64,000 nucleotides of DNA, from contig NZ_LMUQ01000026.1 of NCBI RefSeq assembly GCF_009765865.1, forward strand, positions 123,968 to 187,967, written 5' to 3'. The notes under the pieces were generated by a model. It ran no database searches. It was not told where the DNA came from and saw only the letters and a program-made list of their open reading frames with translations. A program made the position numbers and the translations under genes. This DNA is from Acidisoma sp. L85 (GTDB lineage Bacteria > Pseudomonadota > Alphaproteobacteria > Acetobacterales > Acetobacteraceae). Positions 1 to 8,483 of the stretch are shown here, one piece after another (position 1 is the stretch's first letter; each line of letters begins with the position of its first letter).

Positions 1-264
1 GCGGATGCGACGCTCGGAGACCTCCCGACGCGCACCACGGTGCTTGAGACGCTGAACAAGGAAGGCAAGCTCGCGGCGGGTGACGTGCTGCTCGCGCAGA
101 TCCCAACCATCGGGCCGTTGTTTCCGCTCGGTACGCCGCCCTGGTATCCGCAGTTCTCCAGCGCTGTTTCCAGCAGCATCAACGCCGCGGCGAAGGGCAG
201 CATGACGGTGGATCAGGCTGTTCAGCATATCGCGGCACAAGCCAAGCAGGCCATGAAGCAGTAG
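1..264 (+). CDS. ABC transporter substrate-binding protein, C-terminal part
   Basis: The frame is open from the first base, so the gene begins outside the window; 87 codons remain. The tail (TPPWYPQFSSAVSSSINAA, then a helix rich in Ala, Gln and Lys) looks like the end of a periplasmic sugar-binding protein of the family 1 extracellular solute-binding type, in which a final helix follows the phrase describing regular tandem placement of binding proteins. The assignment rests largely on context: the stop is two bases before the GTG of a MalF-type permease, which is followed by a MalG-type permease. The binding protein would capture the substrate in the periplasm and deliver it to these permeases. 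The substrate cannot be read from this fragment. Confidence 0.7.
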   Translation, partial: ADATLGDLPTRTTVLETLNKEGKLAAGDVLLAQIPTIGPLFPLGTPPWYPQFSSAVSSSINAAAKGSMTVDQAVQHIAAQAKQAMKQ

Positions 265-266
265 GC

Positions 267-1166
267 GTGAGTCTTGCCCTCGCGCTAGCACCCGGCAGGC
301 GGCGGGAGACTGGGCTCGGTCTCCTGTTGGCTCTGCCCATCGTCCTGGTGATGGCGAGCCTCGTTTTCTATCCGCTGTTACTAACGCTGTGGGATAGTCT
401 GCACCGCGTCGATCCGATGCGGTACGGCACGCCGTTTGTCGGGCTCGGCCAATATATCGAGCTGTTCAACGACAGCGACGTCGGCGCCGCCTGGGGCAAT
501 ACGATTTGGCTGGTGATCATGGCGGTGGTCGCCGAGACCGTGGGCGGCGTGCTGATCGCGCTGCTGCTGCAATCGGTGCGGCGCGGCCGCCAATGGCTCC
601 TCGCCGCGGTGATCCTGCCCTGGGCGATGCCGCCGATCGTCAATGCGATTATCTGGCTGTGGATCTACAATCCGAGCTACGGGCTGCTGAACGCGGTGCT
701 GCGCGATCTCGGCGTCATCTCGCACTACCATGTCTGGTTCAACGACCGAGCGACGGCGCTCGCGCTGATCGCCGTTGTGCATGTGTGGCGCATGATGCCG
801 CTAACGGCGGTGATCGTGCTGGCGGCTTTGCAGGGCATTCCGCATGAGCTGTATGAGGCTGCGCGCATCGACGGGGCCCGGCCGTGGCGCAGCTTCGTTG
901 CGATCACGCTACCGCTCATCGCACCAGCTTTGGCTATCGCGCTGACGCAATCGACCATCTTCGCCTTCAACCTGTTCGACGAGGCCTGGATCCTGGCGGG
1001 CGCGAGCCTGGATACGCGCACGCTACTGATCGAGACCTATATGCTCGCGTTCCAGAACCTGCATTTCTCGTACGGCATGGCGCTGTCGGTCCTGGTCATG
1101 CTCGTGTCGCTGGCAGTGTCGCTGCTCTACGTCATGCGAAGCGGCCGAGGGGCGACCTACGAATGA
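267..1166 (+). CDS. Sugar ABC transporter permease (MalF type)
   Basis: A 299-residue inner-membrane permease of the binding-protein-dependent transport family. About six hydrophobic segments are visible, starting at residues 17-40. The cytoplasmic EAA loop that docks the ATPase reads YEAARIDGARPWRSF near residues 196-210. The N-terminal pattern (hydrophobic segment ending in YPLLLTLWDSL) is typical of MalF/UgpA-type sugar permeases. Translation starts at a GTG two bases after the binding-protein stop, and the end overlaps the next permease as ATGA, so the three genes are one operon. No ATP-binding subunit is in the window; it may lie upstream or be shared with another importer. Confidence 0.9.
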   Translation: MSLALALAPGRRRETGLGLLLALPIVLVMASLVFYPLLLTLWDSLHRVDPMRYGTPFVGLGQYIELFNDSDVGAAWGNTIWLVIMAVVAETVGGVLIALLLQSVRRGRQWLLAAVILPWAMPPIVNAIIWLWIYNPSYGLLNAVLRDLGVISHYHVWFNDRATALALIAVVHVWRMMPLTAVIVLAALQGIPHELYEAARIDGARPWRSFVAITLPLIAPALAIALTQSTIFAFNLFDEAWILAGASLDTRTLLIETYMLAFQNLHFSYGMALSVLVMLVSLAVSLLYVMRSGRGATYE

Positions 1167-2017
1167 GGCGGATCTCTGCCAAACCTGTTGGTGTCGTCGT
1201 GCTGTTGATTTGGTCGCTCGGGCCGATCTATTGGGCGCTTGCCTCGTCTTTCATGCGGCCGACCGATCTCACCGCGCAGCCGCCGCATTTTCTGCCGCCT
1301 GTGGTTACCTGGCAGCACTATGCGAATCTTCTAGGCTTCAACAGCACCTTTCAAGGCCAGCAGGTGCAGTCGGTTTGGCCGCAATTCAGCCGGGCGCTGG
1401 TCAATAGCCTGGTGACCTCCGGCGCCGCGACAATCGTGACGGTCGCTCTTGCTGCTCTTGGCGCCTATGCCTTCGTGCGGCTGCGTTTTCCCGGACGCGA
1501 CGCCATCTTCGCCCTGGTTGTCGCGACGCTCGCCATCCCGGCCTATACGGTAATGATCCCGCTCTACCGGCTGATGATCGTGGTGCATCTGGTCGACACT
1601 TATCTCGGCGTCACGCTGATCTATGTTTCCGCCTTCCTGCCGCTGGCCTTGTGGCTCATGCGCAGCGTCTATCGTGCGCTGCCGCTGTCGCTGGAAGAGG
1701 CGGCAGCGCTGGATGGCGCGAGCCGGCTCTACACGCTGTTCCGCATCGTCATACCGCTGTCGGCGCCTGGGCTTATCGCGAGCGCGATCCTGACCTTCCT
1801 GAGCGCCTGGGGCATGTTTGTGGTGCCGCTGGTGTTTTCACCGACGCTGCATACGAAGCCGCTGACGGTGCTGATCCCGGAATTCGTGACGAAGAACTAC
1901 GTCGATTACGGGCTGATGAACGCGGCTGGGCTGCTGGCCATTATCCCGCCCGTGCTGGTCGTGATCTTCCTCAACCGGTATCTGGTGAGCGGGTTGATGG
2001 CGGGGGCGGGGAAGTAA
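1163..2017 (+). CDS. Sugar ABC transporter permease (MalG type)
   Basis: A 284-residue second permease of the same importer. The start at the ATG overlapping the upstream stop (ATGA) was preferred to earlier in-frame starts because it gives the usual short N-terminus before the first membrane helix (VGVVVLLIWSLGPIYWAL). The EAA motif reads LEEAAALDGASRLYTLF around residues 177-193, and the helix ending in PVLVVIFLNRYLVSGLMAGAGK closes the protein as in MalG/UgpE. It would form the heterodimeric membrane channel with the preceding permease. The substrate is unknown; carbohydrate or polyol is the family norm. Confidence 0.9.
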   Translation: MRRISAKPVGVVVLLIWSLGPIYWALASSFMRPTDLTAQPPHFLPPVVTWQHYANLLGFNSTFQGQQVQSVWPQFSRALVNSLVTSGAATIVTVALAALGAYAFVRLRFPGRDAIFALVVATLAIPAYTVMIPLYRLMIVVHLVDTYLGVTLIYVSAFLPLALWLMRSVYRALPLSLEEAAALDGASRLYTLFRIVIPLSAPGLIASAILTFLSAWGMFVVPLVFSPTLHTKPLTVLIPEFVTKNYVDYGLMNAAGLLAIIPPVLVVIFLNRYLVSGLMAGAGK

Positions 2018-2029
2018 ACCCAGGCGACT

Positions 2030-2875
2030 CTACGAAAGACCCCCGGAAATCGCCTCCGAGAAGGGCTGCAAAGTCTCGACCGCCCCCTCATCCACCGCCG
2101 CGCCACCCGCTGTCGCCTCGCGGTCCGGCAGGCGCCGCCAGCCGCCGCCGCTGAGTATTTCTGTCGGATGGAAGCGCGTTTTGTAGGCCATCTTGCGGCT
2201 CTCGGCGACCCAGTAGCCAAGATAGACATGCGGCAGGCTTTGCGTCCGCGCCGCGTCGATCAGCGACAGAATGGCGTAGGTGCCGAGCGACCGGCGCGAC
2301 TCCTCGGGCTCGAAGAAGCTGTAGACGGCGGAGATGCCGTCCGCGAGGCGGTCTGCCAGGCAGCAGCCAATCAAGCGGCCCGCAGCGCGGAACTCCACCA
2401 TGAACGTGTCGATGGGCGTGTCCTCGACCATCGCGCGATAGTCGTAGAAGCTCATCGTCGCCATATCGCCCTCGCCGTGGCGGAGCCGCTGGTAGCGCTG
2501 GAACAAGGCGAATTGCTCGGGCGTCGCGGTGGCGGGCAGTGCCTCCCGCGTGACATCGGCATTGGCTTTGGCGATGCGCCGCAAGCCGCGATCCGCCTCG
2601 AACTGCCCGACGGGGATGCGGATGGGAACGCAGGCATTGCAGCTCGGACAAACCGGCGCATAGGCGATGTTGTGGCTACGGCGGAAACCGGCGCGAGAGA
2701 GGCGGTCATGCAGGGCTTCCGCATCGGGTCCGGTCAGCTCGGTGACGACCTTCCGCTCCGTGCGGCCGGCGATATAGGGGCAAGGCAGCGGCGCGGTCGT
2801 GTAGAAGAAATTGGGCCGGCGCATGCTCTTGTAGCTCATCGGCCCAGGCGGTCTCCGCTCAGTCAGCTCTGCCAT
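2030..2875 (-). CDS. bpt: Aspartate/glutamate leucyltransferase (N-end rule aminoacyl-tRNA-protein transferase)
   Basis: This 281-residue protein transfers an amino acid (Leu in the Bpt class, Arg in the Ate1 class) from a charged tRNA to acidic N-termini, marking proteins for ClpS/ClpAP degradation in the cytosol. The N-terminal half has the family's cysteine signature CPSCNACVPIRI near residue 55, and the C-terminal half has the GNAT-like segment YLGYWVAESRKMAYKTRF. Length fits the bacterial family (about 250-280). It starts at an ATG that overlaps the end of the RDD gene by 13 bases, implying co-transcription from the penicillin acylase. A poorly conserved Ala/Gly-rich tail ends the protein. 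Confidence 0.92.
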   Translation of the reverse strand: MAELTERRPPGPMSYKSMRRPNFFYTTAPLPCPYIAGRTERKVVTELTGPDAEALHDRLSRAGFRRSHNIAYAPVCPSCNACVPIRIPVGQFEADRGLRRIAKANADVTREALPATATPEQFALFQRYQRLRHGEGDMATMSFYDYRAMVEDTPIDTFMVEFRAAGRLIGCCLADRLADGISAVYSFFEPEESRRSLGTYAILSLIDAARTQSLPHVYLGYWVAESRKMAYKTRFHPTEILSGGGWRRLPDREATAGGAAVDEGAVETLQPFSEAISGGLS

Positions 2876-3336
2876 GGCCCCGTCCAGCGCAAGGCGCCCG
2901 CTCGCACCACCACGAGTCCGGAGATCATGTCATGGATCGCCCGGCGCCTGTATGTGAAAAACGCCACAGCCAGCCAGATCACACCAGCTGCCAGGGTAAT
3001 GTAGAGCAGCGCCACGAAGGCCGCAGCCTCTACCAAAGTCGGACGCTCGAGATCGGCCATTCGGCGAACGGCCAACCCCACGGACCTTTGCCCCGGCGTC
3101 GCGCCGCCCGGCCCCGCGATCCACAGCGTCTCGTAGATGAAGCCGACAATCAGGAAGAGATGCGCAGGCCCATGCAGCAGGCCGAGGCTCATCACATGGA
3201 TGACCGCGAAGCCGATCGAGACACCCATGGTCAGCACGGCGATCAGCAGCCAATCGACCACGAACGCGGCGATCCGGCGGCTGGGCACGCCCCAGGTCAG
3301 GCTGTCATCCGCGTAGCGCGCTGCGTCTGGCGTCAT
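2863..3336 (-). CDS. RDD family membrane protein
   Basis: A 157-residue integral membrane protein. The family signature, an Arg-Asp pair in the first helix, appears as SRRIAAFVVDWLL near residues 19-31. A second region, GGATPGQRSVGLAV, matches the conserved PGK/QxxxGL segment after the second helix. Three to four membrane helices are visible, with a basic YRRRAIHDMISG segment near the end that is also typical. The molecular role of RDD proteins is mostly unknown; some have been linked to ion or stress tolerance. The start overlaps the penicillin acylase stop as ATGA and the end overlaps bpt, placing it in the middle of a three-gene operon. Confidence 0.85.
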   Translation of the reverse strand: MTPDAARYADDSLTWGVPSRRIAAFVVDWLLIAVLTMGVSIGFAVIHVMSLGLLHGPAHLFLIVGFIYETLWIAGPGGATPGQRSVGLAVRRMADLERPTLVEAAAFVALLYITLAAGVIWLAVAFFTYRRRAIHDMISGLVVVRAGALRWTGPWQS

Positions 3337-5663
3337 GGTGACTTCGATAGTGGCATGATCCGGATCTGGCGCGAAACCTCATTCGGCTCAGGGCCGAGCT
3401 GCAAGTTCAATCCCTCTCGCCAGGGCAGCAGCAGGTCACGCGTGTGGGAATCGAGCAGGTTGCCGGATTGCCCCGGCGCGATGACGAAACGGCTCTCGTC
3501 GAGATCGGAGAGATCGTAGATGGCCCGCAGCTCCGGCCCATGCACGGCGGTGAAGCCATGCGGATCCTTCTCCGTCGGAGCGGGCGCTGAAAGATCGATC
3601 GTCGAGTTATCGCCCGGCACCGGGATACTGAGGCGGCCGAGCGCGCCGATCAGCGGCAGGCGGCTCAGCAACGGATGGGCGAAAATCGCCGGATGAGCGG
3701 CACCCCAGCGCCAGGCGGCGGGATCGGCGCCGTAGCGGCGCCGTAGCGGCCTCATCGCGCCGTCCAGCGCCGCGAGCAGGACCGGGTTGCAGTCGCCGCC
3801 GCACCACATGGCCTGGGCCGCCGTCGTTGCGTTCGGGCCGAGCAGGGAGAGCAGGAAATTGTTTTCCTCGATTGGCGCGTCACCCAGCGAGAGGCCGTTC
3901 TCCTTGAGGATCAGGGCGATGATGGCGCGATTCCAGGCGGTGAAGATGAGCGGCTGCGGCCGGTCCAGCGTCATTTCGCCGGCCCAGTTCTCCAGCAGCG
4001 CAGCGGCCTTGGCGGCGGGATCTCCGGCCGGGACCTTGAGCTTGCGCAGGCGTGGCAGTTCGGCCGCCGCGAAATCGCTCGTCACATCCGCCTGGATCAC
4101 GCTGAAACTCTGGACCGACTGGCGTTCCGAGGCTTCGAGCAGCGCGCGGATACGCCGTGCCCGCCAATCGCCATGGGTGTCGCGCGACAGGAAGATCGGG
4201 AAGCTCGGCCCGACCGTCGGTTCATTGGCATTGACCAACCTCCCCGAGCGCGGATCGACACTATGCGGCAGCGTGACGCCGCTCGCGAAGCCGATCCAGT
4301 CATGCTTGCCATCCGCCCCATCGACCGGCCAAGCGCCATCACCCGCATGCCGGATCGGCACCCGCCCGGTCGTGAAGAAGCCGATGTGGTTGGCGATATC
4401 GGCGGCGAGCAGGTTCTGCACCGGGCTCGTGATATGCGCGGCGGCAAGCGCGACATCGGCCATGTTGCGCGCCCGGTCGAGCATCAGCAGGCCGTCCGCA
4501 TCCGTATCGTGCGGCGCGAGATTGGCCATATCGACGGCGAGAAGGCTGCCGCCGTCAGGCGTGCTGCCGATGACCGGACCGTGGCGGGTCTCGGCGATGG
4601 TGAGCACCTCGTCCTTGTGGCCGCGCACGGGAATGTCTTCGGTGCGCATCACGAAGGGCTTCGGACCGTCTGGCGTCTCATAGCTATGCCCATCCGCCGT
4701 GCGGTGCTCGATGAAGATGTCCTGCACGGCGGCGCCGGTCGTCGTGAAGGTCCAGGCCACGCGGTCGTTATGGCCGATAACCATGAACGGCAGTCCAGGC
4801 GCCGTGGCACCGGCCATGACACCGCTCGGCGTGTCGATGCGGACGAGATACCAGAGGCTCGGAAAGCCGAAGGCGAGATGGGGGTCACCCGCCAGAAGCG
4901 GACGGCCAGAGGCGGTATGCGCGCCGGAAACCGCCCATTCGTTGGAAGCCTCAGCGGGCTGAGTGAAAGGCTGCGGAAAATGCCGCGTCCAGCCCAGGGT
5001 CTCGGCCGCCGCCGCGGCGAGGCGGGGCAAAGCAGGCTCAAGCGAGGCAATCTCGGGCAACATGCCCGGCACCGGCGGCCATAAGGCGTCGATCTTGGCG
5101 CGCGACAGCTTGCCGGACAGCGCGAGACGTTGGAGTTGCTGCCGCCAGTTGCCGGAAAGCCAGAGGCTCATCGTCTTGCCCCAGAGCAGGCTATCGACGA
5201 TCGACCAATGGGCTGGCTTGCCGAGGAAGACGAATTCCGGCGCGGCAAAGCGCCCGCGCCGGCTGATCCAGGCGTTCACCCCGTCCGCATAGGCCTGCAG
5301 CATCGCTCTCGCGGCCGGCGAAAGATCGGCGACATCGGCCTCGGCGCTGCGCCGGACGCCCAGCAACCGCATTTCCCGGTCGTTCGGCAGCGCCGCCGGG
5401 CCGAAGAGCTCGGCGAGCGTGCCGCCGGCCGCCCGGCGCATGAGGTCCATCTGGAACAGCCGGTCGCGCGCATGGATATAGCCAAGCGCCGCCGCCGCAT
5501 CGGTCGCCGAGGAAGCGCGGATGAAGGGAATGCCGTTGCCGTCGAAAGCCACCCCGATCGGTGCCGAGATGCCCGGTAGCGACACCACGTCCTGCTGCGG
5601 CGGTAGCACCCGCCACATCAAGGCGGCAGCCGTGGCGCAAAGCACGAAAATGGCGGCACCCAC
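3333..5663 (-). CDS. Penicillin acylase family protein (Ntn hydrolase)
   Basis: A 776-residue precursor of the N-terminal-nucleophile amidohydrolases (penicillin G acylase, acyl-homoserine-lactone acylase). Such proteins are exported and self-cleave so that a Ser becomes the N-terminus of the beta chain. Here that residue is Ser240 in AEASNEWAVSG, followed by the expected GRPLLAGDPHL. The alpha-chain motif YIHARDRLFQMDLMRR (residues 62-77) is also present. A membrane segment occupies residues 1-20. The annotated GTG start removes a basic stretch (WRRLPRLLRR) that lies in frame just upstream and would make a normal export signal; an ATC codon at 5739-5741 preceded by AGAGG is a possible true start. 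The substrate (beta-lactam, acyl-homoserine lactone or another amide) cannot be predicted. Confidence 0.9.
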   Translation of the reverse strand: MGAAIFVLCATAAALMWRVLPPQQDVVSLPGISAPIGVAFDGNGIPFIRASSATDAAAALGYIHARDRLFQMDLMRRAAGGTLAELFGPAALPNDREMRLLGVRRSAEADVADLSPAARAMLQAYADGVNAWISRRGRFAAPEFVFLGKPAHWSIVDSLLWGKTMSLWLSGNWRQQLQRLALSGKLSRAKIDALWPPVPGMLPEIASLEPALPRLAAAAAETLGWTRHFPQPFTQPAEASNEWAVSGAHTASGRPLLAGDPHLAFGFPSLWYLVRIDTPSGVMAGATAPGLPFMVIGHNDRVAWTFTTTGAAVQDIFIEHRTADGHSYETPDGPKPFVMRTEDIPVRGHKDEVLTIAETRHGPVIGSTPDGGSLLAVDMANLAPHDTDADGLLMLDRARNMADVALAAAHITSPVQNLLAADIANHIGFFTTGRVPIRHAGDGAWPVDGADGKHDWIGFASGVTLPHSVDPRSGRLVNANEPTVGPSFPIFLSRDTHGDWRARRIRALLEASERQSVQSFSVIQADVTSDFAAAELPRLRKLKVPAGDPAAKAAALLENWAGEMTLDRPQPLIFTAWNRAIIALILKENGLSLGDAPIEENNFLLSLLGPNATTAAQAMWCGGDCNPVLLAALDGAMRPLRRRYGADPAAWRWGAAHPAIFAHPLLSRLPLIGALGRLSIPVPGDNSTIDLSAPAPTEKDPHGFTAVHGPELRAIYDLSDLDESRFVIAPGQSGNLLDSHTRDLLLPWREGLNLQLGPEPNEVSRQIRIMPLSKSP

Positions 5664-5863
5664 CCCGATCAGTACGCGGCGGAGGAGGCGTGGCAGCCGC
5701 CTCCAGCGGAAGCGTGACGGGGAGGTCGTTGAAACGGAGATGGTCTTGGTCCTCTCGGTCTTCCGGCGTCATATGGCGGTCGTAAGCGGCGGCAGGATGC
5801 CCCGGTCCGAGCTTCCGCGCCAAGCGGCGCGTGCCGGGGCCGTCAGCTTAGAGGGAGTTTGGA

Positions 5864-6712
5864 ATGACGATGCGTGAAGGCTCGGTAAGTTATCTCCTCA
5901 CGGATGGCTTTCATCGCATGGCGTATGCCGAATGGGGTCCACAGGATGCCCCGCCGGTTATCTGCGTTCACGGCCTGACCCGCCAAGGGCGTGATTTCGA
6001 CCGGCTGGCTGCGGCCTTGGCAACCGATTTTCGCGTCATCTGTCCCGATTTGCCCGGCCGCGGTCATTCGGGGTGGCTCAGCGACCCGCAGCTTTACCAG
6101 GTGCCAGCCTATATCACGGCGCTGTCACATCTGCTGGCGACCCTTGACCGGCCGGTGCATTGGGTCGGCACCTCGCTCGGCGGCGTCTGCGGCATGGTGC
6201 TGGCGGCGCAGCAGGACCAGCCGATCCGGCGCATGGTGCTGAACGATATCGGGCCGCATATCCCGAAGGCAGCGCTGGCGCGGATCCGCGAATACATGCG
6301 AGAGCCGCCGGTTTTCGAGGATCTCGCGGCGGTGGAAGCGCTCCTTCGTGTCATTCACGCGCCGTTCGGAATTCCCGATGACGCGGCCTGGAGGGAATTC
6401 GCCACGCATTCGGTGCGTGCGCTGCCGGACGGCAAGTTAACGCTGCATTACGATCCGGCCATCGCCCACATCATCCGGGCGCAGGAGCCGGAGGACGTCA
6501 ATCTCCTGCCATTCTGGTCCAAGATCACGATTCCGATGCTCGTGCTGCGTGGCGAGACCAGTGATCTTCTTCTCGCCGAGACCTTCGCGGAGATGCAGCG
6601 CTCCGGCGCGGAAGGCGTCACTGTGGCTGATGCTGGTCACGCGCCGGCTCTGATGGATGAGCACACCATCGCCACAATCGCGGCTTTCCTGAGAAAAACA
6701 CCGCCTTCGTGA
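5864..6712 (+). CDS. Alpha/beta hydrolase
   Basis: A 282-residue soluble hydrolase of the alpha/beta fold. The oxyanion region reads VICVHGLTRQGRDFD, the nucleophile elbow is GTSLGG with Ser104, an acidic residue is available in RGETSDLL, and the catalytic His is in DAGHAPALMD near the end. This arrangement is typical of esterases, C-C hydrolases and lactonases; the substrate is not predictable. The ATG at 5864 is preceded by GGAG with good spacing. The gene stands alone between the minus-strand acylase operon and speD, and is followed by a hairpin that could end its transcript. Confidence 0.88.
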   Translation: MTMREGSVSYLLTDGFHRMAYAEWGPQDAPPVICVHGLTRQGRDFDRLAAALATDFRVICPDLPGRGHSGWLSDPQLYQVPAYITALSHLLATLDRPVHWVGTSLGGVCGMVLAAQQDQPIRRMVLNDIGPHIPKAALARIREYMREPPVFEDLAAVEALLRVIHAPFGIPDDAAWREFATHSVRALPDGKLTLHYDPAIAHIIRAQEPEDVNLLPFWSKITIPMLVLRGETSDLLLAETFAEMQRSGAEGVTVADAGHAPALMDEHTIATIAAFLRKTPPS

Positions 6713-6737
6713 CGGGTTGAAGGAAAGGAAGATGCTT

Positions 6738-6780
6738 TCTCTGCATAGCGGAGGCACAGCCTATCGCAGAGATTTCTCTT
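6738..6780 (+). terminator. Putative intrinsic terminator after the alpha/beta hydrolase
   Basis: The segment TCTCTGCATAG (6738-6748) pairs with CTATCGCAGAGA (6761-6772), with one unpaired C and a 12-base loop, followed by TTTCTCTT. Position, 26 bases after the hydrolase stop, suits a terminator, though the T-tract is interrupted by C. Confidence 0.4.
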
Positions 6781-6877
6781 GCGCCCAGGGGGTATGGCCC
6801 GCATAACCCGCCGCCTTGGCCCCAGGGGACTTGTCACGAGGACAATGTCCAACAGGCCGTCTACTGGTTGAGGGAGC

Positions 6878-7351
6878 ATGCGAATGAACGCACTTGCCCG
6901 ACTGGGGATGGTCTCGGATTTCCCGAGCGATAACCAGACGACGATCATCTGCGACGACGCCGAGGCGCCGAAGCAGAAGGACTATTGGATCGAGCGGGAT
7001 GGCCAGAGATTTGCTGGCATGCATCTGCTTGTCGATCTCTGGGGGGCGCAAAACCTCTCGGAGCCCGAACATATCGATCGCGCGCTGCGTGATGCGGCGT
7101 TGATCGCTGGCGCGACGATTCTCCATTCGCACTTCCACCACTTCACGCCGAATGGTGGCGTGTCGGGTGTTGTCGTGCTGGCGGAGAGCCATATCTCGAT
7201 CCACACCTGGCCCGAGAACGGCTTTGCCGCGATCGACATCTTCATGTGCGGTGACTGCGATCCGCGCAAGTCGATCCCCGTGCTTCAGGCAGCCTTCATG
7301 CCGGAGCAGACCGTGCTTGGCGAGCAGCGTCGCGGCATCGCCGCACCTTAG
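6878..7351 (+). CDS. speD: S-adenosylmethionine decarboxylase proenzyme
   Basis: The 157-residue proenzyme decarboxylates S-adenosylmethionine to supply the aminopropyl donor for spermidine synthesis. It cleaves itself between Glu103 and Ser104 in LAESHISIHTWPE; the Ser becomes the pyruvoyl cofactor. His and Cys residues of the active site follow (HTWPE, FMCGDCDP). It carries roughly 35-40 more N-terminal residues than the compact SpeH-type enzymes. The ATG has a GAGG site six bases upstream; a second ATG two codons later is equally possible. The next gene, speE, uses its product, 92 bases downstream on the same strand. Confidence 0.95.
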   Translation: MRMNALARLGMVSDFPSDNQTTIICDDAEAPKQKDYWIERDGQRFAGMHLLVDLWGAQNLSEPEHIDRALRDAALIAGATILHSHFHHFTPNGGVSGVVVLAESHISIHTWPENGFAAIDIFMCGDCDPRKSIPVLQAAFMPEQTVLGEQRRGIAAP

Positions 7352-7443
7352 ACGCTCCGCCGTTCCCGTCACCAACTCTTCATGCGACCCGCGCCTGGCA
7401 CCCGTGCCATGCGCGGCTTTATCGCACGCAGGGAGTTTGCTCC

Positions 7444-8307
7444 ATGGCAACTGATAGCTGGTTGAACGAGACGCTGTATCCGGATTGGGGCCAGCGCTTT
7501 CGCGTCAAGCGCGAACTCGCCCGTGTGCAAAGCGAGTTCCAGGACATCGCGATCTTCGAGAGCGAGAGTCACGGCCGCGTTATGGTGCTGGACGGCATCA
7601 TCCAGATCACCGAGGGCGACGAGTTCGTCTATCAGGAAATGCTGACGCATGTGCCGCTGCTGGCTCATGGCGAAGCCAATCGCGTGCTCATCATCGGGGC
7701 GGGTGACGGCGGCGTGCTGCGCCGCGTGCTGCAACACCGCAACGTCACGCAGGCGGTCATGTGCGAGATCGATGGCGAAGTCATCCGTCTCGCGAAGGAG
7801 TTTCTGCCGAAGATCGCCGGCGAAGCCTGGAGCGATCCGCGCGCGAACGTCATCGTCGGCGACGGGATCGATTATGTGCGCCGTGCCGCGGCGGGGAGTT
7901 TCGATGCGATCATTGTCGATTCGACCGATCCCATCGGCGTCGGCGAAGTTCTCTTCACCGACGAGTTCTACGAGAATAGCGCGCGTATCCTGAGCAGCCG
8001 CGGCATCATCGTCAATCAATGCGGTGTGCCCTTCATGCAGGCCGACGAGCTGCGTGACACCAGCGCGCGCCGCCGCCGCTTCTTCCCACATGTCGGCGCT
8101 TATGTCGCAGCGGTGCCAACCTATGTCGGTGGCTTTATGACTCTCGGCTGGGCGTCGAAGGACGCGGCGATCAGCACGGCGCATACCGTGACGATACGCT
8201 CTCGGGCGGAAGCGGCGGGTATTCTGGGCACGACGCGCTATTGGACGCCGGAAATCCATGTCGGCAGCTTCAACCTGCCGCCCTATATCGCCGAGGCGCT
8301 CGACTGA
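7444..8307 (+). CDS. speE: Spermidine synthase (polyamine aminopropyltransferase)
   Basis: A 287-residue cytosolic enzyme moving the aminopropyl group from decarboxylated S-adenosylmethionine to putrescine. The Rossmann-fold donor site reads LIIGAGDGGVLRRVL near residue 80, the catalytic region is IIVDSTDPIGVGEVLF around residue 157, and the substrate motif QGEDEFVYQEM-type appears as TEGDEFVYQEM. GGAG precedes the ATG by about seven bases. It is paired with speD, giving a minimal route from putrescine and S-adenosylmethionine to spermidine; no ornithine decarboxylase is in view. Confidence 0.95.
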   Translation: MATDSWLNETLYPDWGQRFRVKRELARVQSEFQDIAIFESESHGRVMVLDGIIQITEGDEFVYQEMLTHVPLLAHGEANRVLIIGAGDGGVLRRVLQHRNVTQAVMCEIDGEVIRLAKEFLPKIAGEAWSDPRANVIVGDGIDYVRRAAAGSFDAIIVDSTDPIGVGEVLFTDEFYENSARILSSRGIIVNQCGVPFMQADELRDTSARRRRFFPHVGAYVAAVPTYVGGFMTLGWASKDAAISTAHTVTIRSRAEAAGILGTTRYWTPEIHVGSFNLPPYIAEALD

Positions 8308-8360
8308 CGACGAGGCGTGCGCGTGATGATCTAAGCTGGGCCGCGCCATAAGTATTCGTC

Positions 8361-8450
8361 ATGGCATGCGCAGGCATGCCATCCACGCCTTGCCTTCGTC
8401 GCGCAGTCAAAGGCGTGGATGCTCGGCCTCCGCCGAGCATGACGTGTCGG
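8361..8450. repeat. Dispersed palindromic intergenic repeat, copy 1
   Basis: Three nested or adjacent stems: GGCATGC/GCATGCC at the left, ATCCACGCCTT pairing with AAAGGCGTGGAT, and the tight hairpin GCTCGGCCTCCGCCGAGC followed by ATGACG. The same arrangement recurs near 23.1, 24.2 and 44.8 kb, always between genes. It lies between the speE stop and the end of a convergent gene. Confidence 0.8.
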
Positions 8451-8483
8451 AATGAGCGCGATGCAAACTAGATACGGGCTTCC

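Noticed and set aside
6713-6877. Possible SAM-sensing riboswitch before speD
   Set aside because: The leader has GC-rich inverted repeats (for example around CCCCAGGGG), but I could not match the pseudoknot or core of a known SAM riboswitch class by eye. Running Infernal against Rfam on 6700-6880 would settle it.
7369-8349. Minus-strand frame of 326 codons opposite speE
   Set aside because: Antisense to spermidine synthase, which has all its motifs; the frame even runs into repeat copy 1.
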